Below, piece by piece: positions 39,448-47,990 of a stretch of DNA of 64,000 nt. The stretch comes from Campylobacter porcelli (GTDB taxonomy: Bacteria; Campylobacterota; Campylobacteria; Campylobacterales; Campylobacteraceae): contig NZ_CP018789.1 in the NCBI RefSeq assembly GCF_002139855.1, positions 372,001-436,000 on the forward strand. Direction: 5' to 3'. The position numbers were made by a program, and so were the translations under genes. The notes beneath the pieces are model-generated. The model worked only from the letters and a program-made list of their open reading frames with translations, was not told the origin of the DNA and made no database searches. Positions within the stretch are counted from its first letter, which is position 1; each line of letters begins with the position of its first letter.

Positions 39448-39966
39448 TTGAAATTTATATATTTTATACTTATTTTAAACACATTTTTATATGCTAATAG
39501 CGATGAGATTTTAGCTGATAGAGAGGCTAATATCGCTAAGAATTTAGAACTCATAGATAGCTCACGCCAGGAGCTAGAGGCTTATAGGGCGGCTACTACT
39601 ACTTTATTTAATCAGCGTGAAGCTCAAATTTTAGCCAAAGAGCAAGATTTAAATAAAACCTTAGAGATAATAGCTCAAAAAGAAGAGAATATTAAAAGAA
39701 TGCTTGAGAAAAATGAAAAAATTTTATCTGAGTTAAAAAGCATTACAAGCGATAAGGTTTTAGAGATATATGCTAAGATGAAAGACGCTCCAGCAGCTAC
39801 GATAATTTCGCAACTTCCAAGAGATGAGGCGGCTAAGGTTTTACACTCACTTGAAGCTAAGAAAATATCTGCAATTTTTGCTAAAATGGATCCGCAAATC
39901 GCAGCTGAACTTACCCAAATTTTAAAAAATGATGAGCTTTTTAAAGAGTCAAATTCAACTAAATAA
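39448..39966 (+). CDS. MotE-like periplasmic PDP (MgtE-N) protein
   Basis: 172 aa. Signal sequence (MKFIYFILILNTFLYANS), a coiled coil at about 30-95, then an MgtE-N-like helical domain (KMKDAPAATIISQLPRDEAAKVLHSLEAKKISAIFAKMDPQIAAELTQIL). MotE proteins act as chaperones for motor proteins such as MotC. The C. jejuni homologue (Cj1496c) is a periplasmic glycoprotein affecting invasion. No D/E-x-N-x-S/T sequon is obvious to me here. Confidence 0.7.
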   Translation: MKFIYFILILNTFLYANSDEILADREANIAKNLELIDSSRQELEAYRAATTTLFNQREAQILAKEQDLNKTLEIIAQKEENIKRMLEKNEKILSELKSITSDKVLEIYAKMKDAPAATIISQLPRDEAAKVLHSLEAKKISAIFAKMDPQIAAELTQILKNDELFKESNSTK

Positions 39967-40049
39967 AATTTAATTTATCTTTCTATTTTTAGCTGATTTT
40001 ATATATTTTTTTGATAAAATTAGCCAAAAAATTTATAAAGGCCATTTAA

Positions 40050-40601
40050 ATGCGTATTAAACTCCCACATGCTCCATATATAGCAAGAAAAATTGCAATT
40101 GATCTATTAAATTCTGGTTTTATTAAATTTAAGAGCGGAACTGAGCCTATAGCGGCTGTGGCTAAAGATATTCTTTGTGTTGATATAAATAAAGAAAGAG
40201 CGTTAGAAGAGCGTGTAAAAGAGCTTTTGGATCAAAATGAAAATGAGATTGATTTTATGCAAGTTGATCGCAAGAGTATGTTTTGGCTCATTAAGAAAAA
40301 ATTAGCCAAAGATTTTGGCGTAATGCTTGCTTATGATGATCGTTATAGTAGCTTATCACATGAGATTTTACAAAAATTATGGAAAGATGATTTAATAGAT
40401 TATGAAGTTTCAGAAAATAGGGTAAAAAATTTAATTTATAACGCCATAGAAAGCTATCTAAAGCAGTATGAGGCTATCGAAGATAGTGTAATTGACCGCT
40501 TAGAAAACTATAAAAAGAAAGTGGTCCCAGGCACAGATGAGTATGATTTGATATTTGAGAAATTATACGAAGAAGAGCTACGCAAAAGAGGAATGATATA
40601 A
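40050..40601 (+). CDS. DUF507 family protein
   Basis: 183 aa, soluble. It begins MRIKLPHAPYIARKIAIDLLNSGFIKF and matches the conserved DUF507 proteins found immediately upstream of carA in Campylobacterota. Function unknown. A -10-like TAAAAT at about 40015-40020 and weak AAAGG precede the start. The stop overlaps carA (TAATG). Confidence 0.8.
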   Translation: MRIKLPHAPYIARKIAIDLLNSGFIKFKSGTEPIAAVAKDILCVDINKERALEERVKELLDQNENEIDFMQVDRKSMFWLIKKKLAKDFGVMLAYDDRYSSLSHEILQKLWKDDLIDYEVSENRVKNLIYNAIESYLKQYEAIEDSVIDRLENYKKKVVPGTDEYDLIFEKLYEEELRKRGMI

Positions 40602-41719
40602 TGAAGTCTTATATATATTTAGAAAATGGTATCTATTTAGAGGCTAAGGCTTTTGGTAAGGGCGGAAGTGCCTTTGGGGAGCTTGTGTTTAATACGTCTT
40701 TGACTGGATATGAAGAGATCATCACAGACCCAAGCTACGCTGGGCAATTTATCATATTTACTATGCCAGAAATTGGGATTGTAGGGATAAATGATGATGA
40801 CAAAGAGAGCAGTAAAATTCACGCAAGTGGTGTATTTATGCGTAATTTTAATGCCAATCCAAGTAATTTTAGATCCCAAGAGAGCATTGAGAAGTTTTTT
40901 TACGATCAAGGCAAATTTGGAATATATGATATAGATACTAGATATTTAACCAAAATGCTAAGAGATGGTGGAAATTTAAGAGCATATGTATCAACTCAAA
41001 TTAGCGATAAAAATGAGCTAAAAAAAGCTTTAGAAAGTAGCGCTAGAATCGATGAAATAAACTATGTAAGCGTTGTTAGCACCAAAGAGCCATATACTCA
41101 TCTTTTCACAAGATGGGAGCATAAAAATCAATCTTATGGTAGTGTCAAATCCATTGGCAAAAGGGTTGCGGTGATTGATTATGGGGTAAAAAGAAATATA
41201 TTAAATGAGCTTTGTAGCGTTGGTCTTGAGCTTGAGGTTTATCCGCATGATGTAAGGGCTGAGATTTTGATAGATAAATTTAATAAAGGTCAAATCCATG
41301 GAGTATTTTTAAGCAATGGTCCAGGCGAGCCTAGAATGCTAGTAGATGAGATAGCACAAATCAAAAAGCTAATTGCGGCAAATATCCCTATGTTTGGTAT
41401 ATGTCTTGGTCATCAGCTGCTATCTAATGCCTATGGTTATGAGACTTATAAGCTTAAATTTGGACAACATGGAGCAAATCACCCAGTTCAAAATTTAGAT
41501 ACAAAAAGCATAGAGATCACAGCGCAAAATCATAATTATAATGTCCCAGAGAGCATTTGTGAAGTAGCTACAATTACTCATAGAAATCTTTTTGATAATA
41601 CAATCGAAGGCGTGTGCTATAATGGTGGCAAGGTCTTTTCAGTTCAGCATCATCCAGAGGCAAGTAGTGGGCCAAATGAGAGTAAGTATATATTTAATAA
41701 ATTTGTAGAAATCTTATAA
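40601..41719 (+). CDS. carA: Carbamoyl-phosphate synthase small subunit
   Basis: 372-aa glutaminase subunit that supplies ammonia for carbamoyl phosphate (arginine and pyrimidines). N-terminal LVFNTSLTGYEEIITDPSY. C-terminal class I amidotransferase with LSNGPGEP, nucleophile Cys in FGICLGHQ, and HPEASSGPNES. Overlaps the next gene by 1 nt. Confidence 0.98.
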   Translation: MKSYIYLENGIYLEAKAFGKGGSAFGELVFNTSLTGYEEIITDPSYAGQFIIFTMPEIGIVGINDDDKESSKIHASGVFMRNFNANPSNFRSQESIEKFFYDQGKFGIYDIDTRYLTKMLRDGGNLRAYVSTQISDKNELKKALESSARIDEINYVSVVSTKEPYTHLFTRWEHKNQSYGSVKSIGKRVAVIDYGVKRNILNELCSVGLELEVYPHDVRAEILIDKFNKGQIHGVFLSNGPGEPRMLVDEIAQIKKLIAANIPMFGICLGHQLLSNAYGYETYKLKFGQHGANHPVQNLDTKSIEITAQNHNYNVPESICEVATITHRNLFDNTIEGVCYNGGKVFSVQHHPEASSGPNESKYIFNKFVEIL

Positions 41720-42384
41720 TGGAGCTAACTACAATTCTTACCACCATTGCCCTTGGGATAGGCTTTAGCCTCTCTCATTGCATTGGTATGTGTGGTGGAT
41801 TTGTAGCAGCTTGTAATCTTAAGCTTAGCAAAACAGATAGAATAACCCATTTTATCTTATCTCTTGGTTATCATTTAAGTAGAGTTTTGGCCTATGTGAT
41901 TTTAGGTATTTTGTTTGGTCTTTTTGGCTCGGCAGTTATCTTTAGCGGCTTTAGCAAGGGATTATTTATCTTTTTTGCTGGAGTTATCTTAATAATTTTA
42001 TCTTTTGCCATTTTTAAAAGAGGTAGGCTCCTTTCTTGTATTGAAAATCAAAAAATAATCTCGTTTATAATGTCGCTACTTAGTAAATTCAGACAAAAAA
42101 ATAGCACTATATCGCTTCTAATCTTGGGTTTTTTAAATGGGCTTTTGCCTTGTGGGGTTGTATATTATTTTCTAGCTATCTCATTTGGAAGTGGATCGAT
42201 AATAGAAGGGGCGGCGATTATGGCTATTTTTGGTCTTAGTACTATTCCAGTTATGATGGGGTTTGGCGGTATTTTGTCAGCCATTGGTGCTAAATTTAAA
42301 AATTATATAAATTTAGTCTCATTTTTTATTATGCTTGGATATGGAATTTACCTTTTATATTTAGGATTTATGGTATTAAAATGA
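41719..42384 (+). CDS. TauE/SafE-like (UreH-domain) membrane protein linked to cbb3 oxidase genes
   Basis: 221 aa, six helices. The HCIGMCGGFVAA sequence near residues 20-32 is characteristic of the small permease family found beside cco genes, often proposed to act in copper or redox supply for oxidase assembly. A second motif, LNGLLPCGVVYYFLAIS, follows at about 133-149. Conserved Cys pairs could bind metal. Substrate not proven. Confidence 0.75.
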   Translation: MELTTILTTIALGIGFSLSHCIGMCGGFVAACNLKLSKTDRITHFILSLGYHLSRVLAYVILGILFGLFGSAVIFSGFSKGLFIFFAGVILIILSFAIFKRGRLLSCIENQKIISFIMSLLSKFRQKNSTISLLILGFLNGLLPCGVVYYFLAISFGSGSIIEGAAIMAIFGLSTIPVMMGFGGILSAIGAKFKNYINLVSFFIMLGYGIYLLYLGFMVLK

Positions 42385-42404
42385 GATAATTAATAGGGGT
42401 TAGC

Positions 42405-43091
42405 GTGAATGAGATTTTAAAGTCTTTGACTATTTTGTTTGTAGAAGATGATAATGATGTAAAAAGCTGGGTATCTAAGTCTATAGATGGCGTTTTTAAA
42501 AATTTGATTTTGGCTAAAAATGGAGATGAAGGGCTAAAGAAATTTAAAAAATACAATCCCGATATAGTAATTACCGATATTGTAATGCCTATTATAGATG
42601 GACTAGAGATGACTAAGCAGATTAAGAGTATATCTAGATCCACTCCGGTAATTGTGCTTAGTGCCTTTAGCGATCAAGATAGATTGCTAGGTGCGATCGA
42701 TGCAGGGGTTAATAAATATTTAATAAAGCCAGTTGAAATGCAGGAGCTTTTGGAGATTATATATAAATTTGCTAAGGATATGGGATTTATAGCTCAAGTT
42801 GATTTTGGTAATGGAGTTAAATTTGATAAAGCCAAAAGAGCTCTTATAAATAGCGATGGAGTAGAGATATCTTTGACTAAAAAGGAGATAGCATTTTTGA
42901 TGCTTTTAACTCAAAGAATGGATACTTTGGTTTTGCATGAAGATATTAAGCAAAGAGTTTGGACAGGTCAGAAGGTAAGTGAAGCGGCAATTAGAACATT
43001 TGTAAAGCGAATTAGGGATAAAATTGGAGCAAATTTAATCAAAAATATCTCTGGTCTTGGCTATAAAATCACAACAAATGATGAAAAATGA
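42405..43091 (+). CDS. OmpR/PhoB-type response regulator
   Basis: 228 aa. Receiver domain 1-120 with acidic pocket D15/D16, phospho-acceptor D58 (VITDIVMP), Ser/Thr in IVLSAFSD and Lys in YLIKPVE. Winged-helix DNA-binding domain about 130-226 (LTKKEIAFLMLL, VSEAAIRTFVKRIRDKIG, ISGLGYKI). The start is GTG 42405. No histidine kinase gene adjoins it, whereas C. jejuni has a kinase next to the equivalent regulator. Next to ccoNOQP, so control of the oxidase is plausible. Confidence 0.88.
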   Translation: MNEILKSLTILFVEDDNDVKSWVSKSIDGVFKNLILAKNGDEGLKKFKKYNPDIVITDIVMPIIDGLEMTKQIKSISRSTPVIVLSAFSDQDRLLGAIDAGVNKYLIKPVEMQELLEIIYKFAKDMGFIAQVDFGNGVKFDKAKRALINSDGVEISLTKKEIAFLMLLTQRMDTLVLHEDIKQRVWTGQKVSEAAIRTFVKRIRDKIGANLIKNISGLGYKITTNDEK

Positions 43092-43129
43092 GTAAAATCG
43101 TAACATTAAATTAAATTTTGTTATTTACA

Positions 43130-43154
43130 GAGTTACCTTAAAATGCGGTAACTC
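43130..43154 (+). terminator. Hairpin after the response regulator gene
   Basis: GAGTTACC (43130-43137) pairs with GGTAACTC (43147-43154) around a 9-nt loop. No T-run follows, so it is a weak terminator or an RNA-processing element before the cco promoter. Confidence 0.5.
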
Positions 43155-43229
43155 CACGCATATTTATTAAATGTAAAATATTTTAAATTTATTTTGTTTA
43201 TTTTAAGTTAATTTATATTTTATTTACCA

Positions 43230-43235
43230 TATAAT
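43230..43235 (+). promoter_or_regulatory. Probable -10 box of the cco operon
   Basis: TATAAT after T-rich DNA, 45 nt before the ccoN start; the start has a strong AGGAGG ribosome binding site at about 43268-43273. No FNR-type TTGAT-N4-ATCAA site is visible. Confidence 0.5.
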
Positions 43236-43280
43236 TATAGATATTTTTTAAAGATAATAAACTTTACAGGAGGACTTTTA

Positions 43281-44747
43281 ATGCAGCCAAGTAATGCATT
43301 GAACTACGACTATACAGTCGCTAAGTACTTCATGTTTACCACTATTATTTTTGGTATAGTTGGTATGGGTATTGGTACTTTGATAGCCTTTCAGCTAGCA
43401 TACCCAGATCTTAACTATCTAGCTGGTGAATATGGAACATTTAGTCGTCTTAGACCGCTTCATACAAATGGCGTTATCTATGGATTTATGTTATCAGGTA
43501 TCTTTGCTACCTGGTATTATATCGGACAAAGAGTGCTTAAGGTCTCTATGAGCGAATCTAAATTTTTAATGTTTATAGGCAAGTTGCACTTTTGGCTATA
43601 TGTGCTAGTTATAGCTTTAGCAGTTATTACTCTTTTTGCTGGTGTTTCTACATCTAAGGAGTATGCAGAGCTTGAGTGGCCTATTGATATTATAGTTGTT
43701 GTTGTGTGGGTTTTATGGGGAGTTTCTATATTTGGACTTATCGGAATTCGCCGTGAAAAAACACTTTATATCTCACTTTGGTATTATATCGCTACATTCC
43801 TTGGCGTGGCTATGCTATATCTATTTAATAATATGGAAGTTCCTACTCGTTTAGTTACAGGTATGGGTAGCTGGATTCACTCTGTATCTATGTATGCTGG
43901 CACAAATGACGCATTAGTTCAATGGTGGTTTGGTCATAATGCAGTTGCGTTTGTATTTACAGTAGCTATTATCGCACAAATTTACTATTTCTTACCAAAA
44001 GAGAGCGGTCAGCCAATATTTAGCTACAAGCTATCATTATTCTCATTTTGGGGTCTTATGTTTGTCTATCTTTGGGCTGGTGGTCACCACCTTATCTACT
44101 CTACGGTGCCAGATTGGATGCAGACTATGGGATCTATATTCTCTATAGTTCTTATTTTGCCTAGTTGGGGTTCAGCTATAAATATACTTTTAACAATGAA
44201 GGGTGAATGGGGACAACTAAGAGAAAATCCACTAATCAAATTTATGGTTTTAGCCTCTACATTCTATATGTTCTCTACTCTTGAAGGACCGATTCTTTCA
44301 ATAAAATCAGTAAATGCACTAGCTCACTTCACTGATTGGATCCCAGGGCATGTCCATGATGGGACTCTTGGCTGGGTTGGATTTATGACTATGGCTGCAC
44401 TATACCATATGACTCCACGCATATTTAAAAGAGAACTTTATAGCAAATCTTTGATGGAAGCACAATTTTGGATCCAAACAACAGGTATAGTTTTATACTT
44501 TGCTTCTATGTGGATAGCTGGAATTACTCAAGGTATGATGTGGAGAGCTACTGATGAGTATGGTAACCTTGCTTACTCATTTATAGATACTGTTACTGTT
44601 TTAATTCCATATTATTGGATTAGGGCTATAGGCGGTCTATTGTATTTAATCGGATTTTTCATGTTTGCTTACAATATTATGAAATCTATCTCATCAAGTA
44701 AGCCTATAGATCGTGAGCCAGTTAGTGCTTCACCGATGGCTGCGTAA
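43281..44747 (+). CDS. ccoN: cbb3-type cytochrome c oxidase subunit I
   Basis: 488-aa catalytic subunit with 12 transmembrane helices, haem b, haem b3 and CuB. Ligand histidines appear in LHTNGVIYGFMLSG, WWFGHNAVAFVFT, GGHHLIYS and HFTDWIPGHVHDGTLGW. It is the only terminal haem-copper oxidase type in Campylobacter and suits microaerobic respiration. Confidence 0.98.
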   Translation: MQPSNALNYDYTVAKYFMFTTIIFGIVGMGIGTLIAFQLAYPDLNYLAGEYGTFSRLRPLHTNGVIYGFMLSGIFATWYYIGQRVLKVSMSESKFLMFIGKLHFWLYVLVIALAVITLFAGVSTSKEYAELEWPIDIIVVVVWVLWGVSIFGLIGIRREKTLYISLWYYIATFLGVAMLYLFNNMEVPTRLVTGMGSWIHSVSMYAGTNDALVQWWFGHNAVAFVFTVAIIAQIYYFLPKESGQPIFSYKLSLFSFWGLMFVYLWAGGHHLIYSTVPDWMQTMGSIFSIVLILPSWGSAINILLTMKGEWGQLRENPLIKFMVLASTFYMFSTLEGPILSIKSVNALAHFTDWIPGHVHDGTLGWVGFMTMAALYHMTPRIFKRELYSKSLMEAQFWIQTTGIVLYFASMWIAGITQGMMWRATDEYGNLAYSFIDTVTVLIPYYWIRAIGGLLYLIGFFMFAYNIMKSISSSKPIDREPVSASPMAA

Positions 44748-44757
44748 GGAGGAATGA

Positions 44758-45423
44758 ATGTTTAGTTGGTTAGAGAAAAATCCATTCTTTTTTGCGGTAT
44801 TTGTGTTTATCTTTATAGCTTATGCTGGTATTGTGGAAATTTTGCCAGATTTTGCTGATCGTGCTAGACCTGTAGAGCATAAAAAGCCATATACAGTCTT
44901 ACAATTAGCTGGTCGTAATGTATATATAGCTGATAGCTGTAATGCATGCCACTCTCAATTAATTCGCCCATTTAAGTCTGAAACTGATAGATATGGTATG
45001 TATTCAGTAAGTGGTGAATTTGCCTATGATAGACCATTTTTATGGGGATCAAAGAGAACTGGACCAGATTTAGCTAGAATTGGTAATTATAGAAGTGTTG
45101 ATTGGCATGAAAATCATATGAAAGACCCAGTAAGTGTCGTTCCAGGCTCTATAATGCCTGCGTATAAACATATGTTTAATAAAAATGCTGATATAGAAAC
45201 AGCCTATGCTGAAGCTTTAACGGTTAAAAAGGTATTTAATGTCCCTTATGATATTGAGGGTATGCCAAAACTAGGTAGCTGGGAGGAGGCTCAAGCGCAG
45301 GTAAAAGCAGAAGCGGAGGCTATTATAAGCCAAATGAAAGATCAAGATGTGAAAGATGCGTTTGCTAGAGGCGAAATTCGTCAGATTGTCGCATTGATTG
45401 CATATCTAAATAGCTTAAAATAG
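44758..45423 (+). CDS. ccoO: cbb3-type cytochrome c oxidase subunit II
   Basis: 221-aa membrane-anchored monohaem cytochrome c. N-terminal helix (FFFAVFVFIFIAYAGIVEIL), haem motif CNACHS, axial Met in the PGSIMPAY region. RBS AAGGAGGAATG immediately before the start. Confidence 0.97.
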   Translation: MFSWLEKNPFFFAVFVFIFIAYAGIVEILPDFADRARPVEHKKPYTVLQLAGRNVYIADSCNACHSQLIRPFKSETDRYGMYSVSGEFAYDRPFLWGSKRTGPDLARIGNYRSVDWHENHMKDPVSVVPGSIMPAYKHMFNKNADIETAYAEALTVKKVFNVPYDIEGMPKLGSWEEAQAQVKAEAEAIISQMKDQDVKDAFARGEIRQIVALIAYLNSLK

Positions 45424-45431
45424 GGTTTGTT

Positions 45432-45662
45432 ATGAGTATAGAGACTATGAGAGAACTTCAAGCTTATGGCTTTTATATAATGTTAGTAGCTATGGTGGTT
45501 ATACTATATAGCTACTGGTTTCATTTAAAAAGGTCAGAAAAAGTAGGCAGAAAAGATTATGAAAAATACTCAAATTTAGCCTTAAATGATAATTTACAAG
45601 ATGATGTTCTTGAGAGTCTCTCATCTTCAGACAAAGATGATAATAGGAGCGTTAAAAAATGA
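45432..45662 (+). CDS. ccoQ: cbb3-type oxidase small subunit CcoQ
   Basis: 76 aa with one membrane helix (YGFYIMLVAMVVILYSYWFHL) and an acidic tail. CcoQ stabilises the CcoNO-CcoP complex. Overlaps ccoP by 4 nt. Confidence 0.88.
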   Translation: MSIETMRELQAYGFYIMLVAMVVILYSYWFHLKRSEKVGRKDYEKYSNLALNDNLQDDVLESLSSSDKDDNRSVKK

Positions 45663-46531
45663 AATGGTTTAATCTAGAAGACAATGTAAATTCGCTTTCT
45701 ATTCTTGGTGCTATAGCTATTATCTTATTGACCTTGATTGTCGTAGGTAGGCTATTTAAACTAATGAAAGTGAAAAAAGAAGGTGGCGAATTAAGTGAGC
45801 ATAACTGGGATGGAATAGGCGAGTATAAAAACCCAATACCGGTTGGTTGGGCTGTGGTGTTTGTTTTGACTATAGCTTGGGCTATATGGTATTTCTTATT
45901 TGGTTATCCTTTAAATTCATATTCTCAAATTGGAGAATACAATGAAGAGGTAAAAAGATATAATGCAAACTTCCAAGCGAAATTTCACAATGCTACTAAA
46001 GATGAGTTAAAAGCTATTGGTGAGCAAGTATTTTTAGTCCAATGTGCGGCTTGCCATGGTATAACAGGCGATGGGATAAATGGCAAAGCGGCTAATTTAA
46101 TAGAGTGGGGTAGCGAAAAAGGCATTTATGATGCTATTATCAAAGGCTCAAAAGGTCTAGGCTATCCACTAGGAGATATGCCAAATGCTGTTGATAATGG
46201 CATTGATGAGACTACTGCTAAGGCAATAGCTGCATTTACCGCTAAGGAGATAACGGCTATTAAATCTACTATAAATGAGGATTTAGTAGAGATTGGTCGT
46301 GCGGCATGGGCTACTTGTGCGGCTTGTCATGGAGAAGATGGTAAGGGTATGGATGGTATGGCTCCAGATCTTAGCACATATGGTTCAAGCGATTTTGTAG
46401 TAGAAGTTTTAAAACGCGGTAAGAGTGGTGATATCGGTCATATGCCTAAATTTACAGATACAGGACTTATTAATCCTACTCAAGAAAAAGCCGTTGGCGA
46501 ATATATAATCTCGCTTTCAAAAGGAGAATAG
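45659..46531 (+). CDS. ccoP: cbb3-type cytochrome c oxidase subunit III
   Basis: 290-aa dihaem cytochrome c. Two N-terminal helices (about 13-32 and 61-82), then two cytochrome c folds, each with CAACH (CAACHGITGDG and CAACHGEDGKG) and distal Met in LGDMPNAV and IGHMPKF. Confidence 0.97.
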   Translation: MKWFNLEDNVNSLSILGAIAIILLTLIVVGRLFKLMKVKKEGGELSEHNWDGIGEYKNPIPVGWAVVFVLTIAWAIWYFLFGYPLNSYSQIGEYNEEVKRYNANFQAKFHNATKDELKAIGEQVFLVQCAACHGITGDGINGKAANLIEWGSEKGIYDAIIKGSKGLGYPLGDMPNAVDNGIDETTAKAIAAFTAKEITAIKSTINEDLVEIGRAAWATCAACHGEDGKGMDGMAPDLSTYGSSDFVVEVLKRGKSGDIGHMPKFTDTGLINPTQEKAVGEYIISLSKGE

Positions 46532-46532
46532 T

Positions 46533-46751
46533 ATGGAAAATATGAATAGATCTGTATTTGGTCTTGGCGGTGTTAGCGGTATGCTGATTGCTACTGTTCT
46601 TTTACTATCTATATTAGTTGTGCTTACATATCTTGGTATAGTAGCTCAGCAAGATGTAATGCAAAAACCATATAAATTAGTAGATCCATCATCTGTTGAG
46701 ATGAGAAGTAGTGTTCAAAAAGCTGCTGAAGTTATGGTAATTAAGGAGTAA
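46533..46751 (+). CDS. DUF4006 family membrane protein
   Basis: 72 aa with one transmembrane helix (MLIATVLLLSILVVLTYLGIV). It starts 1 nt after the ccoP stop. The family occurs only behind cco genes in Campylobacterota and is probably an oxidase accessory or assembly subunit; no direct function known. Confidence 0.75.
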   Translation: MENMNRSVFGLGGVSGMLIATVLLLSILVVLTYLGIVAQQDVMQKPYKLVDPSSVEMRSSVQKAAEVMVIKE

Positions 46752-46754
46752 GAT

Positions 46755-46856
46755 ATGTCTAATTTACTAGAATCGTTGATTGTTATCGGACTTGTTATCG
46801 CAGCCGTTATCACTGCTTGGTCAGTTCTTACACCAAATAGTCTTTATATCGGATGA
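46755..46856 (+). CDS. 33-aa single-helix protein in the cco operon
   Basis: ATG 46755 reads MSNLLESLIVIGLVIAAVIT then AWSVLTPNSLYIG and stops with TGA at 46854-46856. A good ribosome binding site (AAGGAGTAAG) lies 4 nt upstream, and the stop overlaps the next start (ATGA). One hydrophobic helix fills most of it. Position and coupling argue that it is real; it resembles tiny oxidase subunits such as CcoS/CcoM only in size. Confidence 0.65.
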   Translation: MSNLLESLIVIGLVIAAVITAWSVLTPNSLYIG

Positions 46857-47470
46857 TATTGTTTAATATTTTTAAGAGTGGCTTTATAGCTGCTCTTTTT
46901 GGTCTAGGTGCTTATGGCGTGGTTGTAGATAATGCTAATATTATAAGCGATGCGGTGGAGGTAAAATTAAATTTAATCGGCGAAGAGTTAAAGAGTAAAA
47001 CTGGCGTTAGCTTGGATTTGCTTACTATATCTGATTTAAATGGTTCTACGCTAAAAGATGCCGCATCTGGGCATATATCAACTTTAAAGCCACCTTATGT
47101 AGTTTTAGCTATATTTCCTAAAGACTTTTCTAGCAAGGCTGGTAAGCTTGATATTTTTGCTTCAAGTGATGCTTTGGGGCTTTTTGACAAAGAAGCCGTA
47201 TTAAGCCCATTTCCACAAACTGGCTCCATAATCCCACTGCTGACACAAAATAAGGGTAAGGATATTTATAATTCCTCTATGTTAAATGGCTATGCTGATA
47301 TAGCCGACCAAATAGCATATAGCAAAAATATAAGCTTAGAAACTTCAATAGGCTCACAAAATAGAGACACTATAAATATCTTTAGATACTTAATATATGG
47401 GACAATTATTTTTGTGATTATTTTCTTAACTATTCGTAAATTTAAAAAGGCTAATAATGCAAACTCGTAA
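46853..47470 (+). CDS. TPM-domain (Psb32/YgcG-like) membrane protein
   Basis: 205 aa. N-terminal hydrophobic segment, a TPM-like extracytoplasmic domain (about 25-165: NLIGEELKSKTGVSLDLLTISDLNG), and a C-terminal helix (YLIYGTIIFVIIFLTIRKFKK). Role in the cbb3 operon is unknown; possibly assembly. The stop overlaps fixH by 14 nt. Confidence 0.65.
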   Translation: MILFNIFKSGFIAALFGLGAYGVVVDNANIISDAVEVKLNLIGEELKSKTGVSLDLLTISDLNGSTLKDAASGHISTLKPPYVVLAIFPKDFSSKAGKLDIFASSDALGLFDKEAVLSPFPQTGSIIPLLTQNKGKDIYNSSMLNGYADIADQIAYSKNISLETSIGSQNRDTINIFRYLIYGTIIFVIIFLTIRKFKKANNANS

Positions 47471-47990
47471 AACATTTTGGCCATATGGTATTTTAATCTC
47501 CATATTTGCCATAGTATGTGCTTGTGCTTACACTATATATTATTCGCTGGATTATCCTGTATATATGGATGATTACTACTTTGATAAGTATCAAAAAGTA
47601 GATAGTAAATTTAATGATATTCAAGCCGCACAATCAAATTTTAATAGAGAATTTAGCTTTGATTTAACTCCGCAAATTGAGCTAAATGGTGAGATTTTAC
47701 CAAATGAAGTAGAAAAACTTCGTAAAAGAAAAACCGCCACAATAGTGCCATTAAACCAAGATTTTACTCTTAAATTCGATACAAATGCTACTAAATATAG
47801 TGCTAAAATATTACTCACTCGCCCAGATAGTAGTGAATTTGATAAAGAGTTAGCACCTCAAATTTTAGATGGTAAATTGATAATAAACAATCTTAATCTA
47901 ACCAAAGCAGGTAGGTGGCAGCTAAAGGCTAAACTCGCTGTTGATGAGAATAAAACTGGATTTTATCAAGTGGAGTTGTATGCCAAATAG
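47457..47990 (+). CDS. FixH-like cbb3 oxidase assembly protein
   Basis: 177 aa. One N-terminal helix (FWPYGILISIFAIVCACAYTIYYS) after a short cytosolic end, then a periplasmic beta-sandwich ending in the characteristic KAGRWQLKAKL stretch. FixH/CcoH takes part in copper delivery and maturation of cbb3 oxidase. Its end overlaps addB by 11 nt. Confidence 0.8.
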   Translation: MQTRKTFWPYGILISIFAIVCACAYTIYYSLDYPVYMDDYYFDKYQKVDSKFNDIQAAQSNFNREFSFDLTPQIELNGEILPNEVEKLRKRKTATIVPLNQDFTLKFDTNATKYSAKILLTRPDSSEFDKELAPQILDGKLIINNLNLTKAGRWQLKAKLAVDENKTGFYQVELYAK

